Shown in pieces: positions 44,039-54,789 of a stretch of 64,000 bases of DNA; positions within the stretch are counted from its first letter, which is position 1, and each line of letters starts with the position of its first letter. Origin of the DNA: Puccinia triticina (taxonomy: Eukaryota > Basidiomycota > Pucciniomycetes > Pucciniales > Pucciniaceae); NCBI RefSeq assembly GCF_026914185.1, contig NC_070561.1:4216001-4280000 (forward strand), in the 5' to 3' direction. The notes under the pieces were generated by a model. That model was not told where the DNA came from and did not search any database. It was given only the letters and a program-made list of their open reading frames with translations. A program made the translations under genes and the position numbers.

Positions 44039-47000
44039 ATGGCATTAAAACTCTACAAGGCTCCTGTGAGCGGCACCCTCACTCAACGACTTCGAAGAAT
44101 GCGAAACGCCAAACGGATTGCTGCCGCACGTACAAGATTTCTAGGTCTGCAATTGGCTCGTCGTGATATTGAGAACCAACAACTGTCTCGCGATCAAGAG
44201 GTCATTGAACATCTGATGGAGAACCCATACGAGCCCGAATCAGGTACCAGTGGCAATCACACAAGCCCCGACACACTGGATGACGAGTGGTTAACGTTAG
44301 TTGCGCCCCTTGATGAAGACGACGACCTTGATCGAGCGATCGAAGCAGACAAGGAGCGTTGGCGACAGGAAGCCCAGCAATTCAACTGGACAAGCGTTAT
44401 GGACCAACTGTTTGCGGTGTACATCGACCTGAAGGGCCGCACAAAGAACTGGTCTGGTCAAAATGCGTATACTCCTTTTGTTAGATGCAACTGTCTTCCA
44501 CAAGAAAAGAGAAGTCGCTTTGTGGACATGGTGGATATATTCAGTAAGTCCCCATGATGTCTGCTTGCTCGGGTCAGAATCAGATTTTTACAATTTCTAA
44601 TTATCAGGCCAGCATCGAATTAAGTTCAAATTTTGCAACTGCACAAGCGATGCTGTTTGTCTCCTCAAGCACGGTTTCCTCCCAGCATCACCCATCAGAC
44701 CTCAAACCGCTTTTTCCCTCCCCCTGCTCATTTTTCATCATCATTTATGGAATAACTGCCAAGTTGGCACCTTTCCATTCACGACTGCCTTGCGAGATTG
44801 GCTTGAACCTCGGTCCGAACGATTATTTGCTCGTAAACAGAAACATGTGAGTACTTTTCAGTATTACTGCTTCCGGTGCAGTACTTGTCATCTGAACCTC
44901 AAACCTCACACTCCTCACACTTTTAGGCTCGCAAGATGCGGAAGCCTTTTTCTTTGGCCATTGATCTTTATCGTGCGTTGGAAAATAAGTCAACCGAGCT
45001 CGTATATAATGTTCTACAACTGGAACCGCAAGAGATCCTTGCAACTGAGTCTTGTCCTGCCTGTTTTGGCCCCCGTCCACCAAACACCGAAGACTACCCG
45101 GACGCCACACGAGACAAGCTAATTGTGTGCCTTGATGGTAATTTCCAACATCGACATCACGCAAATGCTAGCAAGGACTACTGACCTCTTCAAACTCCTC
45201 GAATATTCCTCAAACCCCAGGAGTTTGATGATATGAAACGGGTCATAAGGGAAAAGGAAATCGAGCTCAGCCCCCCTTCAAAGGTCATTTCAACTACTTT
45301 CCTGTCAGGATTTCATGAAACCCAATCACTAAAAACTATTTTGAATTGATAATCATCAGGCCAATCGGTGTACTGATTCACATAAGGCTGCAGATGATAA
45401 GCGCAATGAGTCTACTTGGAAGGGCTGTGATGATACAGGACTCATGGGCTGCTGCTGTTGACATGACTCAGCCATATATATGGGTAACATATTCAAGTCT
45501 GGCGAGCAACGATGTCTTCCCATTGCTATTATCGACAAGCTAATTTCGGAGTGTGGCGAGGAACGGAAGTTTGGAATTCTCTACGACATCGGATGCTCTC
45601 TTGATAAATACATGGATGCGGTGAGTTTATTATTCTCTGTTCTGTTCTTGTGTTTCTACTTACATCTTATTTGTCTGAGTCATTTAGAGAAATCTGCTTT
45701 CGGAACATCGCCATCGAATCAAGTTTGGGACTTCCGTATTTCATGCCTATGTTCACAACTGGGTCTGTCAGCTTGATTATCACCCCCGGTACAATACAGG
45801 ATGGGGTCTCTCAGATGGCGAGGGGCTTGAACGCCTATGGTCTTCTCTTTCAAAACTAGTCAGCCCACTACGATACGCAACAAGGAACCACCGACTGGGT
45901 TCAATCGCCCACTGTTTGACATATCTGAATTTAACAGGTATCACAAATTTACGTAAGTATTTATTCACCAACCCCAAAATTTCCAAAGGTTAACTCTTCA
46001 AAAATTCTAGCTTCGTGGCTTGAGAGGAAATTTCGAAAAGCCTTGAAACGCCGTGACGAAGCTCGAGCAATTCTCTCTGGCCTGCAAAACATTCAAAACC
46101 CGCACTCATCAACGCCCACAAACTACACAATTGAATTTTTCAAAGAACAGTGGAATGCACAGCGGAATTTTCAAACTAATCACACAGAGGATGAGGAAGA
46201 ACGTCGTATGAAGTTGGTCTTGTTGTACAAGAAAGAGGCTGTTCTAGAACTCTTGAGGCAAGTGTTTGTGAATCAATTCAATCCACGTTTACTTGTCTAA
46301 TAGACCCATATTTTTAGGAATCGCTTGCGCGGACCTGAGATATTTTTAGCTACTGAAGAAGAAGTGAACAATCTTTTGGCTTCCATCTTAGAGCTTTCAG
46401 AAAATCTGCGGGAGGAGCTGAATGAATTAACAGGTGAACAGGACATGCGTGGTGTGATGAATGGTATGTTTCATATGTCTTATAACTGGTACGGTGATTT
46501 GTGAATGATCTGACTTTCTTGCTTGGAACAGATGAAGAATCAAAACTTCTTTTGCTCCTCTGGAGCGCCAAAGCAGACCTGTTTGTACAGGCAGTACACA
46601 TCCAAGCCAAAAAGCGCCCTCTTCTTGAATCAAAATCGATCGGTGCACGTTTGGGTACAAAGCTCAAGGAGAAAATATACAAAGCCCTACAGGCGCGCCG
46701 ACCAGCGGTCAAGAAGTACATTGATGCCTTCAATCGATGCTTTGCCAATTATGTCACAAAGTTCCCCGATCAGAAACTGAGTGATGCAGCTGACTATCCC
46801 CTGACGTGTGACAATTTTGTTACCTTCGAGATCGATCATCGGTTTTGGAATGATGGTCTATACTACCATTCCAAAGCTCCTTGGGCAATTGATTGCGATG
46901 TTCGTGCGGGGATTACTGCAACATTAACTCTCAGCCGGGTGCAAGAGGAATTGCAGCTTCTCGCCCAAGAATTGTGCCGGGCTGTGGGATGGGGAGTGGC

Positions 47001-47515
47001 TCACTACAATCGACTGGAAAAATCAGTAGCCTACCTTGCAGATCGTCAGTTCAGGTGTTTGTGCCATTGATTTATTTTTAGATAAAGATGCTCTGACAAT
47101 GTAACCTTCAACAGGTATTTCTCAATTGGATATCTATTTGGCAGACGGTGGCCAAGAGCTTTCCCCAGATCACGTGGATCAATTGTCGTTTGGCGGTTTT
47201 TCGCAAAAATACAAGTATATTGTAATCAAGCAAGAGATTATGCGACGCTTGGAAGCTCATGGTGCATTAATGCACCAGTGGTCGGATAAGATTCACTGGC
47301 TGTGGCAGCAATGTCAACCTCTGGCCAACCGGGACTACATATCAGACTGGGATCAAATGATTGACAAGGTAAAGGATGGTAATCCATTAGCGGCTGAACT
47401 ATTTGGTGGTGTTGATGAAGAAATGGAGGAAACAATCCTTGGTGTGGAACTGGACGATGGTGAAGATGCAGCGGACGGAGCCCTCATATCTGCCACCAAA
47501 GGGGAAACCGAATGA
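44039..47515 (+). pseudogene. KDZ transposase, nine exons, two stops
   Basis: Exons 44039-44543, 44608-44846, 44927-45283, 45360-45620, 45688-45952, 46011-46257, 46318-46463, 46532-47044 and 47115-47515 (2,934 nt, 978 codons including stop). The start ATG follows an acceptor-like CACACAG, so a 5' exon is possible. The N-terminal part has a Cys-cluster block (KFKFCNCTSDAVCLLKHGFL). Then come CPACFG and the first catalytic motif LIVCLDGNFQHRHHANASKD; the signature NRCTDSHKAADDKRN with DDTGLMGCCC; YDIGCSLDKYMD; and HAYVHNWVCQLDYHPRYNTG with GWGLSDGEGLERLWSSLSKL. The CLDG, YDIGC and DGEGLE acids fit the KDZ nuclease. The C-terminus is helical. Intron 6 has a GC donor. In-frame TGA at 45182-45184 and 45459-45461 disable it; the second replaces the Arg of the CRHD motif. 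Confidence 0.88.
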
Positions 47516-47649
47516 ATCATAGCAACACTGCGATGATGTTAGATTATACTTCATGTCTTTCTTGGTCCACATTTTGCACTTGTTTTTTACATCTCTCTTC
47601 TGTTTTTTACATCTCTCTTCTCTCAATTCCATTTTTTTCAGGCCTCTCA

Positions 47650-48206
47650 GTTTTTCTTTTAACCCTTAAATCTCCATGTATGGCAGAAACATTTGGTTGT
47701 AAATCTATCCACATGTTTTGTCACCATATTATCTGTCTCAATATTGAACTTATTTTTCAATTCCAATTTGCATTTAATGAGAGTAACAAACTAATACAAA
47801 ATAACAAGAAAGCAACTGGGTGGTGTGTAGAATATATGGAAGCTTCAAATTGATGTGTTGTATTGAAGTTGAGCTGAGCTGAGTGTGCGTTGATGCTGTT
47901 TCCGGAGCACGATGTGAGCTCGGCAGCCGGTGTGGGCTGAGGAGTGATGTTGAGAGGCCGGGTGATGTTTAGTTACTTGGTGGGGTGATGTGTTGTGAGG
48001 ATCATGTAAGGGTCTGGCTGGGAGGATACATTGGGAGGGGTTCTTGAAGACTTGTCGGATTTCAGGGGGGATGAAGGGTTCGAGGCTCAAGAGGTTTGGA
48101 GGATCTCAGAGGGCATTTCTATAACCGTGAGTTGTGTACTATAGGCACCGCCGCGCGCGGGTTTTGTGTATGTGTATAGTATGGGGTATAGTAGTGGCCA
48201 CGGGTG
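47650..48206. repeat. right KDZ terminal repeat, uninterrupted
   Basis: Inverse of the left repeat. It serves as the empty-site reference that defines the borders of the YR-type insertion. Confidence 0.88.
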
Positions 48207-48214
48207 GGTTGGAG

Positions 48215-49620
48215 TGGAGAAGTCAGCTTGAAGCTTCTATTCCCGCCTGGGGGACATATGCATACGCATAGTCTGGAGGAGTAGTCACTGACCTTGCTCC
48301 CTGGTTGGGTTGGGTTTAAACCCAAACCCTGTTTGGCGCTTATGCACACGCTCAAGTTCTTGATATCCCCTCTCAAGGTGGACCAACTGATTTTGATTGA
48401 TCCCGTTCTTATCAATCCTTTGGTATTCACTAATGTCAATTGCATGTATCTATTCTCAGTATTTGATTCAGAATTTCCAAATTTTGTTTTATTGATGCAT
48501 CTGACGATAAATAGAAGTTCTTCCTGGCTTTCTACAATGTTGCCCTGTGTATTGTGTAGAAATATCCAAGTTTACTAAAGACAGAGAAACACAGAAACAA
48601 AGATCAAGGGTTCCCCCTACAAATTAACCAAATTACAAAAAAAAATGCAAGGGTTCCCCCTTTTCAAAAAACAGATCACATGAACAAGGCTTCTCAACAC
48701 AAAATCCAAAACCCACAAACTGGACCCACTATCCATCCCTGTCTAGCAGGGTTTAAAATAGTGGGTGGATGGCCCCCAGCGCGCCGCATTGAAGGCATTA
48801 TGCAAAGGGGGGCCACCGAGTAGAGCCCCTCAAACTGTGCAAGTGCAACAGCGGAGGGGGTTGAGGACGAACCGCACACTGGAAGTGCAGCGGCAGAGGA
48901 CGCCCTGGGGATTCATCAAGCCCAACACAGCCGTCTTTTATATTAGATATGCGGTCGTACACAGTCCAAAATCCGCCAGCACCCTCATTTGTTAGTGTTG
49001 ACACTGCCATGCCTTGGCAACTATGGCCACCGCCACGATACTCTTCCCTTTGGTCCAACCTGCGTGCCAACTTGCCATTTTCAAGGCTCACCCAATCTCA
49101 CCTACATGAAACACGCGCCTCAGCAGCAGTATGTACGTCTCGTGACTCATCATTATCCTCACAACGGTCAGCACCACCACTGAGCCCTTTTTATGTTTTT
49201 TTTCTGCCTTTCAGTCCCCACCCGCCCACCACCACCACAACTGAACAATGCGGCGGGCCACCCGAGCATTTGAAATTCAACCACGCCAGAAACTCAAGCC
49301 TAAACCCTCCACCATCGCCGCTGTCCCCCGCCAGCCGGCCTTCGCGCTGAGCAGCCCGTTCCTGCCCAGCACTGCCCGTGTTGGCACACAATGAGGCCCG
49401 CCCATCATTCCCAAGCAGGCCGCCACCTCCCCCATCCTTTTCCCCAGAGCCGCAGGTGCACGCATATCCAAGCTTTTCAACGTTCAAAACCAGCTCAACT
49501 GACACCAAACGTGTGGCTATCACCTGCAGCTCTAACAACACACCACATGAAATTGCCTGGTACACACCCCAAGAGAAAACCATTACCATGTGGATTCACC
49601 AACAGCTTCTATCACTTTGA
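48215..49620. other. no recognised gene
   Basis: CCTCAAACTG...AACAGCGGAGG at 48825-48865 is alike to the inverse of about 23745-23790, a shared repeat of unknown kind. Frames up to 133 codons near 49.0-49.6 kb are P/S/H-rich and look compositional. Confidence 0.4.
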
Positions 49621-49622
49621 AC

Positions 49623-50190
49623 GATGGCAGATCGGTCGCCGCATACTCCCTCAACTCATCTGGTGTGTGTCCACTCCCGAGAAGAGCCACTTCTTGGGAG
49701 TGGAAGTCTGCCTTCCTCCTTTCTTTCTTTTCCTGCGGGACGATCTACTAATACTCTCTATCGCACAACAACAGATTGACCGCCGCCCAACCCGATCTGC
49801 AATGCTTCCCTCAACTCGCCGGGCAATCCGATCTGTTATGTGTGGTGCTTGTCCACCCCCGAGAAGTCCCACTTCTTGGGAGTGGAAGTCTTCCCTCCTC
49901 CTTTCTCTCTCTGACCTCAACGATGGCAGATCAGTCGCAGCATACTCCCTCAACTCATCTGGTGTGTGTCCAATCCCGAGAAGAGCCACTTCTTGGGAGT
50001 GGAAGTCTACCTTCCTCCCTTCTTTCTCTTCCTGCGGAATGATCTACTAATACTCTCTATCACCCAACGACAGATTGACCGCCACCCAACCCAATCTGCA
50101 ATGCTGCTCTCAACTCGCGTGACCACCCCCAAGAAGTCCCACTTCTTGGGAGTGGGAGTCTACACACCTCCTTTCTCTCTCTGACCTCTT
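49623..50190. repeat. 299-bp tandem duplication, two copies
   Basis: Copy 1 starts GATGGCAGATCGGTCGCC at 49623, copy 2 GATGGCAGATCAGTCGCA at 49922. Each holds two copies of CACTTCTTGGGAGTGG with its partial inverse, so smaller hairpins are nested in the unit. Confidence 0.8.
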
Positions 50191-50401
50191 GCTTTGAATC
50201 ATGACATTTCCAATTCTACTGTACCTTCCCTCATCTGCTCTTCTCTATACTCAGTTTTATCTACCCACAGTTGTTGGTAGGCACTGCAATTTCTACTTGA
50301 TTTGTGCCTTGTGCAATATGAGTAATAAAATTTTGAATGTATTTAAAGTCTCCAGCTTGCTTGAATTTCAAGAACTGATGCTCATGGAGGGGCTTAGCAA
50401 T

Positions 50402-50595
50402 AGGGGGGTTCACAATAGGATAAAAATAAAAATTTGGAGCTAATTTTAAGGCCTTTATGAACAATTTTTTAAAAAATGAAGAAGTTGCTCTGATTCTCAG
50501 GGGACACCCAGTCCTGCACATCTTGCCATATTTTTAAAAATTTGTTGATAAAGGCCTTAGAAAATTTTTATTTTTATCCTATTGTGAACCCCCAT
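50402..50595. mobile_element. MITE, AGGGGGG family, copy 3 (194 bp)
   Basis: Left end AGGGGGGTTCACAATAGGAT; right end ATCCTATTGTGAACCCCC with one changed base. Flanks AAT (50399-50401 and 50596-50598). Confidence 0.8.
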
Positions 50596-50599
50596 AATA

Positions 50600-52560
50600 G
50601 CATGATATGCCACAAACTAAACAGTGTCCAGATTTGTTGGAGTTTGCCTTATATGATAGTCTTGCAGGGTTGACCACGGTTAAACCCAAAATAAACCAAT
50701 TCTGAGAAGATTTGATCTGGGTAAAAATCATGGTGTTTGAGTCCATTACCAACATATTCTTCCCAAACATTTTAACTAATGAGCAGCATGGGTTACCAAT
50801 GACAAATCAGGAGCAAGGAGAGAAATGTAATTCCAGGTTGTCATCTGAAGGGGGGGGATGTGATTGTGGGTGATATTAGCTAGCAGGGGTTGAGCTGGAA
50901 AACTTTCCCTGAAATCTGCAGCGGCTTAGCCGCCTTCGCCTCTAGTTTACTATTTTAATCTTGAAGAACTTTCAAATATTGTACTGTTAGAGATTAGGCA
51001 GCACATTTATTGACAACATTTCAATAACTCAGAACGTAATAAAATTTTAAAGGAGGTAAATTTTGGATGTACCCACAAGCTGATTGGAAACTTAAGTATG
51101 AACTACATTGATCTCTGGAATTAAATATATGGATAACTTGGTATTTTGCTACTTTGTAAAATCTAAATACAATATGAGGAGTGTTTTGGTGTGATTGAGG
51201 TGATAGAGATTGAGAATTGGATAGCAAGGGAGGGCAAACATGCAAAATTTCAGAGGTGAAGCAGTTTCTTTTTTCCTCTATTGCTATATGGCCAAGTTTG
51301 AAAATCACAAGAACCATTAATTACACTATTGCATTCAATCCTCCTGAATTTTGACACACCCAGTTCCTGCTTGCCCTGCTGCAGGAAGATTTGCTGTTGA
51401 GATCATTCTCCAACAGGCACTGGCAAGTCGTGATATCAGTGAATGGTGACCTACCTATTGAAGGGTGACCTACCTATTAAAGGGCTAATGAGGTGGCTTG
51501 GGCAGCTATGTGGCAGAACAGGAGACTGGATTGGTGCCCTGCAGCGGTGGAGCCGCCTTGGCCTCTAGTTGCACACAAAACTCAGTGAGAGAAGTGCATA
51601 AATAAATAAAACTGTGTCAAATTGCCTTGATGGCGCCTGCAGGGCACAATGAGAGAAGTATCTGACTTTCTAGATGGCCAGAAGAGACTGTCCATTAAGG
51701 GGATTGTTATGGTTGTTGATGGGGAAGGATGAATCTGGGTCCAACACTTGTGTTTGCAAAGTAAGTAATTGCTATATGGGGAGGGTGTGAGGATCTTGGC
51801 TTGCCATTGTGGGAGGAAGCTATGACATGTAAGTGAACAACAACATGTCCCAGGCATAGGCTATGGCACGCGCCTGCAGCTCATAACAGGGATGATGCTT
51901 GTAACTGATGTTAACTGAACATTTAGAGCCAAGCAATGTACTCCTTAATGGCAGGCAGAAAGAAGCTATTGAGGGCAAAAAAGGGTAGTTATGCTACACG
52001 TAACGCATAGATAATGGTAATGTAACAGAATTTTTGTTGTTATCTCAATGGGAGGGGGGGGTCCAAGTTGACTCCTGCGCTTTTTCAGGACCAAAATCCA
52101 GGAAATAAATGGACCTGAATTCTTTCATGCAAACCCAATTTCCTTCACAAGGAGGGGATGCAGAAAGGGCCTTCCTGAATCAGGAAACACCCCAAATTCC
52201 TGAATCCACTGCCTCCAACAGAGAAAAATCTCTTTTGGACACACAAGAAATAGCACGGTGGTATTACTATTTGACACATTTTTTGGGCACCTCGAATACT
52301 GATTTGTCAAATATTCAAGTATTTGGAGATATTTGACTGATAAACTTCCAATATACACCAAAAACACACATTTTTGGTGTTTTTGTTTGTTTCTGACAAT
52401 CCAGGATTGTGTAGTTATCTTCATGGTCATGTATTTCATTTTTATTCATAGCTATTTAAAGTTTCTCATACTTTATGTATGATTTTCAGCCAATCAATGA
52501 TCTGACACATATATTCATTTGAAGAGAAAAAAAAAATGAAAGAAAAAAGCATAGTAGAAG
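50600..52560. other. no recognised feature
   Basis: AT-rich. A phrase like CAGCGGYGGAGCCGCCTTGGCCTCTAGTT occurs near 50920 and 51542 as a small dispersed repeat. No coding similarity seen. Confidence 0.4.
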
Positions 52561-53132
52561 TGGAAACTACTCATAAATTTTGAGAGAACTGTAAGCTATA
52601 TCAACCAGATTGCCACGGAGGCAAGACCTCATACACATGTTTGATTCAACAGAGTCACCTGAGAGAGAAACCCTTCTTACTGTAACCAAATTACCGGACT
52701 GAGAGAAGACAAGCTTCTTTGCTGCTGAACTGGCTGCAATTTCAGAGGTAGTCCTTTGCAATTGCTGAAAAGTAGGAAGTAGATGCTGATTCTCCTTCCA
52801 CCAAGTGATAATATCTTTCTCAAATGACGGTTGGAGCATTTGCAGATAGGCCAAGATTTTGTTGGCTGCAGATGGCTTCAAAATCTTCTTGTAGCTTTGT
52901 AACGGGTGGAATTGATACTTCCCTTTGTTCTGATTGGAAACTGATTTGGATCTGGTCGCCTCAGAGCTTGCTTTGGCCTTCTTGACTGAATTTCTTGCAG
53001 AGTAATCTTGTAAATCTGCTCGTAAAACCTTCATTGCTTTGTCTTTATACTGAATCTGGGTCTTGGTATTTGCATCCACATCATCATCTTCAGCGTTGAA
53101 TCCTCTTTGTTCAAAAAGAGTGAACTTGAAGC

Positions 53133-53771
53133 AAGGGTGGGCAGTTACGTTACGGTACGTTACGGAGGGCTAATTGGATACCGTAACTTTTTTTTAGTTA
53201 TCCAAATTAGCCATTTGGGTAACGTAACATTTTTTTTGAGTAACGTAACGTAAAGTAACTTTTTTTTATTTTTGAGTTTTGGAGGTTTTGGATAACGTAA
53301 CTTTTTTGGGGTGGAAATTTTTTGTTCAACATTTTCCAAAAAATTGTTCATTTGAATAATTAATTTAGCATAATGGTTAGTGCTTGCCTCTTGTATGTTT
53401 TGCAACATTCAGGTTGTGGGTTCAATCCTCACTGTGCACCTATTTTGACCTCACACCCTGGGCAGAAACTGGCATCAGTGGCTGTTTTACATCAACTTGA
53501 GCCCAATACGTACTCATATTGAACAAAAAAACCCACAGATAGTCATTTCTCTTGGAAAGTTACGGCAAAGTTACCCAAATTTGGGCAAACCTGTAACATA
53601 ACCCATTTTGTTGAAAACTTCTGGGTAACGTAACTAGAAAATAAACAGCCCTTTTTCTGCAGCAGATATCGTAACTAAAATCAAGGTATCTGTAACTACT
53701 GGGTAACGTAGCTTTAAAAGTTACGTTACAGTTACGTTCCCAATTACGGGTAACGTAACGGCCCACCCTTG
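53133..53771. mobile_element. hAT-like MITE with GTTACGTTAC subterminal repeats, 639 bp
   Basis: Ends (C)AAGGGTGGGCAGTTACGTTA and the inverse with one change. The 8-bp duplication CTTGAAGC (53125-53132 and 53772-53779) lies in the DPRFK codons of the hAT gene. The left terminal C seems lost. GTAACGTAAC or its inverse recurs at least eight times near both ends, as binding sites do in hAT elements. Confidence 0.88.
53364..53440 (+). ncRNA. tRNA-like segment inside the MITE
   Basis: A-box-like TTAGCATAATGGTTAGTGC and B-box-like GGGTTCAATCC with T stem GTGGG/CTCAC (one G-T pair). Acceptor pairing is poor. Probably a tRNA-derived SINE head or decayed tRNA gene carried in the element. Confidence 0.45.
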
Positions 53772-53932
53772 CTTGAAGCGCGGATCCAAAACAACCACAA
53801 GGATAGAGTGGTGGGAGTGGACGGAGTAGTATCCCTGAAGCTTCTCAAGAGCAAAATATGCAGCTTGAACCATGATTGATCTTGATGGACGTTGGGATTT
53901 AGTGAATTTCTTCAATGTTTTGTTGCAGTTAT

Positions 53933-54093
53933 GGTATTCAAAGTTGCATAAGATTTTTTTACATAAAATCATAAACTGCAATTTTGGCTGGGAGATGTTG
54001 CTTTAAGTTTTATGCACCCTGACATCTCCCAACCAAAATTGGCTTTATGATTTTATGTAAACAGTGACATATGCAATTTTGAATACCATAAGT
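53933..54093. repeat. foldback repeat in the hAT gene
   Basis: TATGGTATTCAAA, ACATAAAATCATAAA and TGGGAGATGT on the left return inverted on the right (ACATCTCCCA, TTTATGATTTTATGT, TTTGAATACCATA). The near-complete palindrome of about 160 bp separates two hAT coding blocks. Confidence 0.8.
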
Positions 54094-54789
54094 GGTCCAT
54101 CAGGGCCTTGTACCATGAGATTACAACTGTCAGAGTTGCGTAGCATTCGCCTTGGGTGTGAACCAATGCCTGCTGAAACTTCTCCAAAAAATCATGAATC
54201 CACTCAAACAGGTTCCAATCATTGTCAATTATTTGATCCTGTTATATAGAACATAATATATCATATTAGCAAGCAAGGTCTAACTGAAAGTCTAAAACAA
54301 ATACTGACCATCTCTTGAGTCTTATTGTTAGCCTACCACACCACATTGATTACTTGATGTTTGCCAGAGCTTGTTTTTGCCTTCTTCTTATTAGATTTAG
54401 ACTTCTTTTTTTGATCCTTTTGACTACCTTGGTGGTTTTTCTTTTATGAAGAAAGAAGTTTGGTGATTGCTGGTCTTTGAACATGTTAAGTTGTCTGTTA
54501 GTCTGCTACCATGATTTATCACCACAGTATGGAGGTCTGTTGGATTGACCCATGAGCACTACCAACCAACCACCCAGCTGGCAGCCACAAGCGTCTGTAG
54601 CCTACACTGCCCGCAAACAGGTGACAAAATCTGGATTTTGTCGCGCTGACGAAATCCAAATTTTGCCCCGAGTTTGAGCCCCGGCGCTGTTTTCACCTTC
54701 CATGGATTTTGTCACCTCCAACAGTTCACCCACGGATTTTGTCAGCTGAGCTGAATCTGCCTCAGGTCAACGCTCCCTGGCAGCCAAAC

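Larger units (their letters stand above)
33193..48206. mobile_element. KDZ-type DNA transposon with long TIRs, 8-bp TSD and two divergent genes
   Basis: Ends CACCCGTGGCCACTAC (33193) and its inverse (ending 48206) are flanked by an exact 8-bp duplication GGTTGGAG (33185-33192 and 48207-48214). The inverted repeats continue for about 560 bp (33193-33326 plus 37798-38240 on the left, interrupted by a retrotransposon; about 47650-48206 on the right). Between them are an accessory gene (-, 41435 to 38293) and the KDZ transposase (+, 44039 to 47515), transcribed away from a shared 2.6-kb centre. Without the nested retroelement the transposon is about 10.5 kb. KDZ elements are a known class in basidiomycetes, and Zisupton members are reported to make 8-bp duplications. 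Confidence 0.92.
52567..54250 (-). pseudogene. hAT transposase, C-terminal half, with two insertions
   Basis: From 54250 leftward: DWNLFEWIHDFLEKFQQALV, a foldback insertion (about 53933-54093), KKFTKSQRPSRSIMVQAAYF, SILVVVLDPRFK, a MITE (53133-53771), TLFEQRGFNAEDDD, then the dimerisation domain (NKILAYLQMLQPSFEKDIIT, WWKENQHLLPTFQQL, ending at 52567). The DPRFK motif and the WW-LPTFQQL block are diagnostic of hAT transposases, which cut and paste DNA with 8-bp duplications. The N-terminal half lies beyond the 54605-57073 element. Confidence 0.85.

Noticed and set aside
36213..45461. TGA read as a sense codon (recoding)
   Set aside because: The TGA positions fit CpG decay from CGA, the other stops are ordinary, and rust nuclear genes use the standard code.
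33193..48206. A TET/JBP dioxygenase partner, expected from literature on KDZ elements
   Set aside because: No HxD...H dioxygenase motif is visible in the accessory gene or elsewhere in the element.
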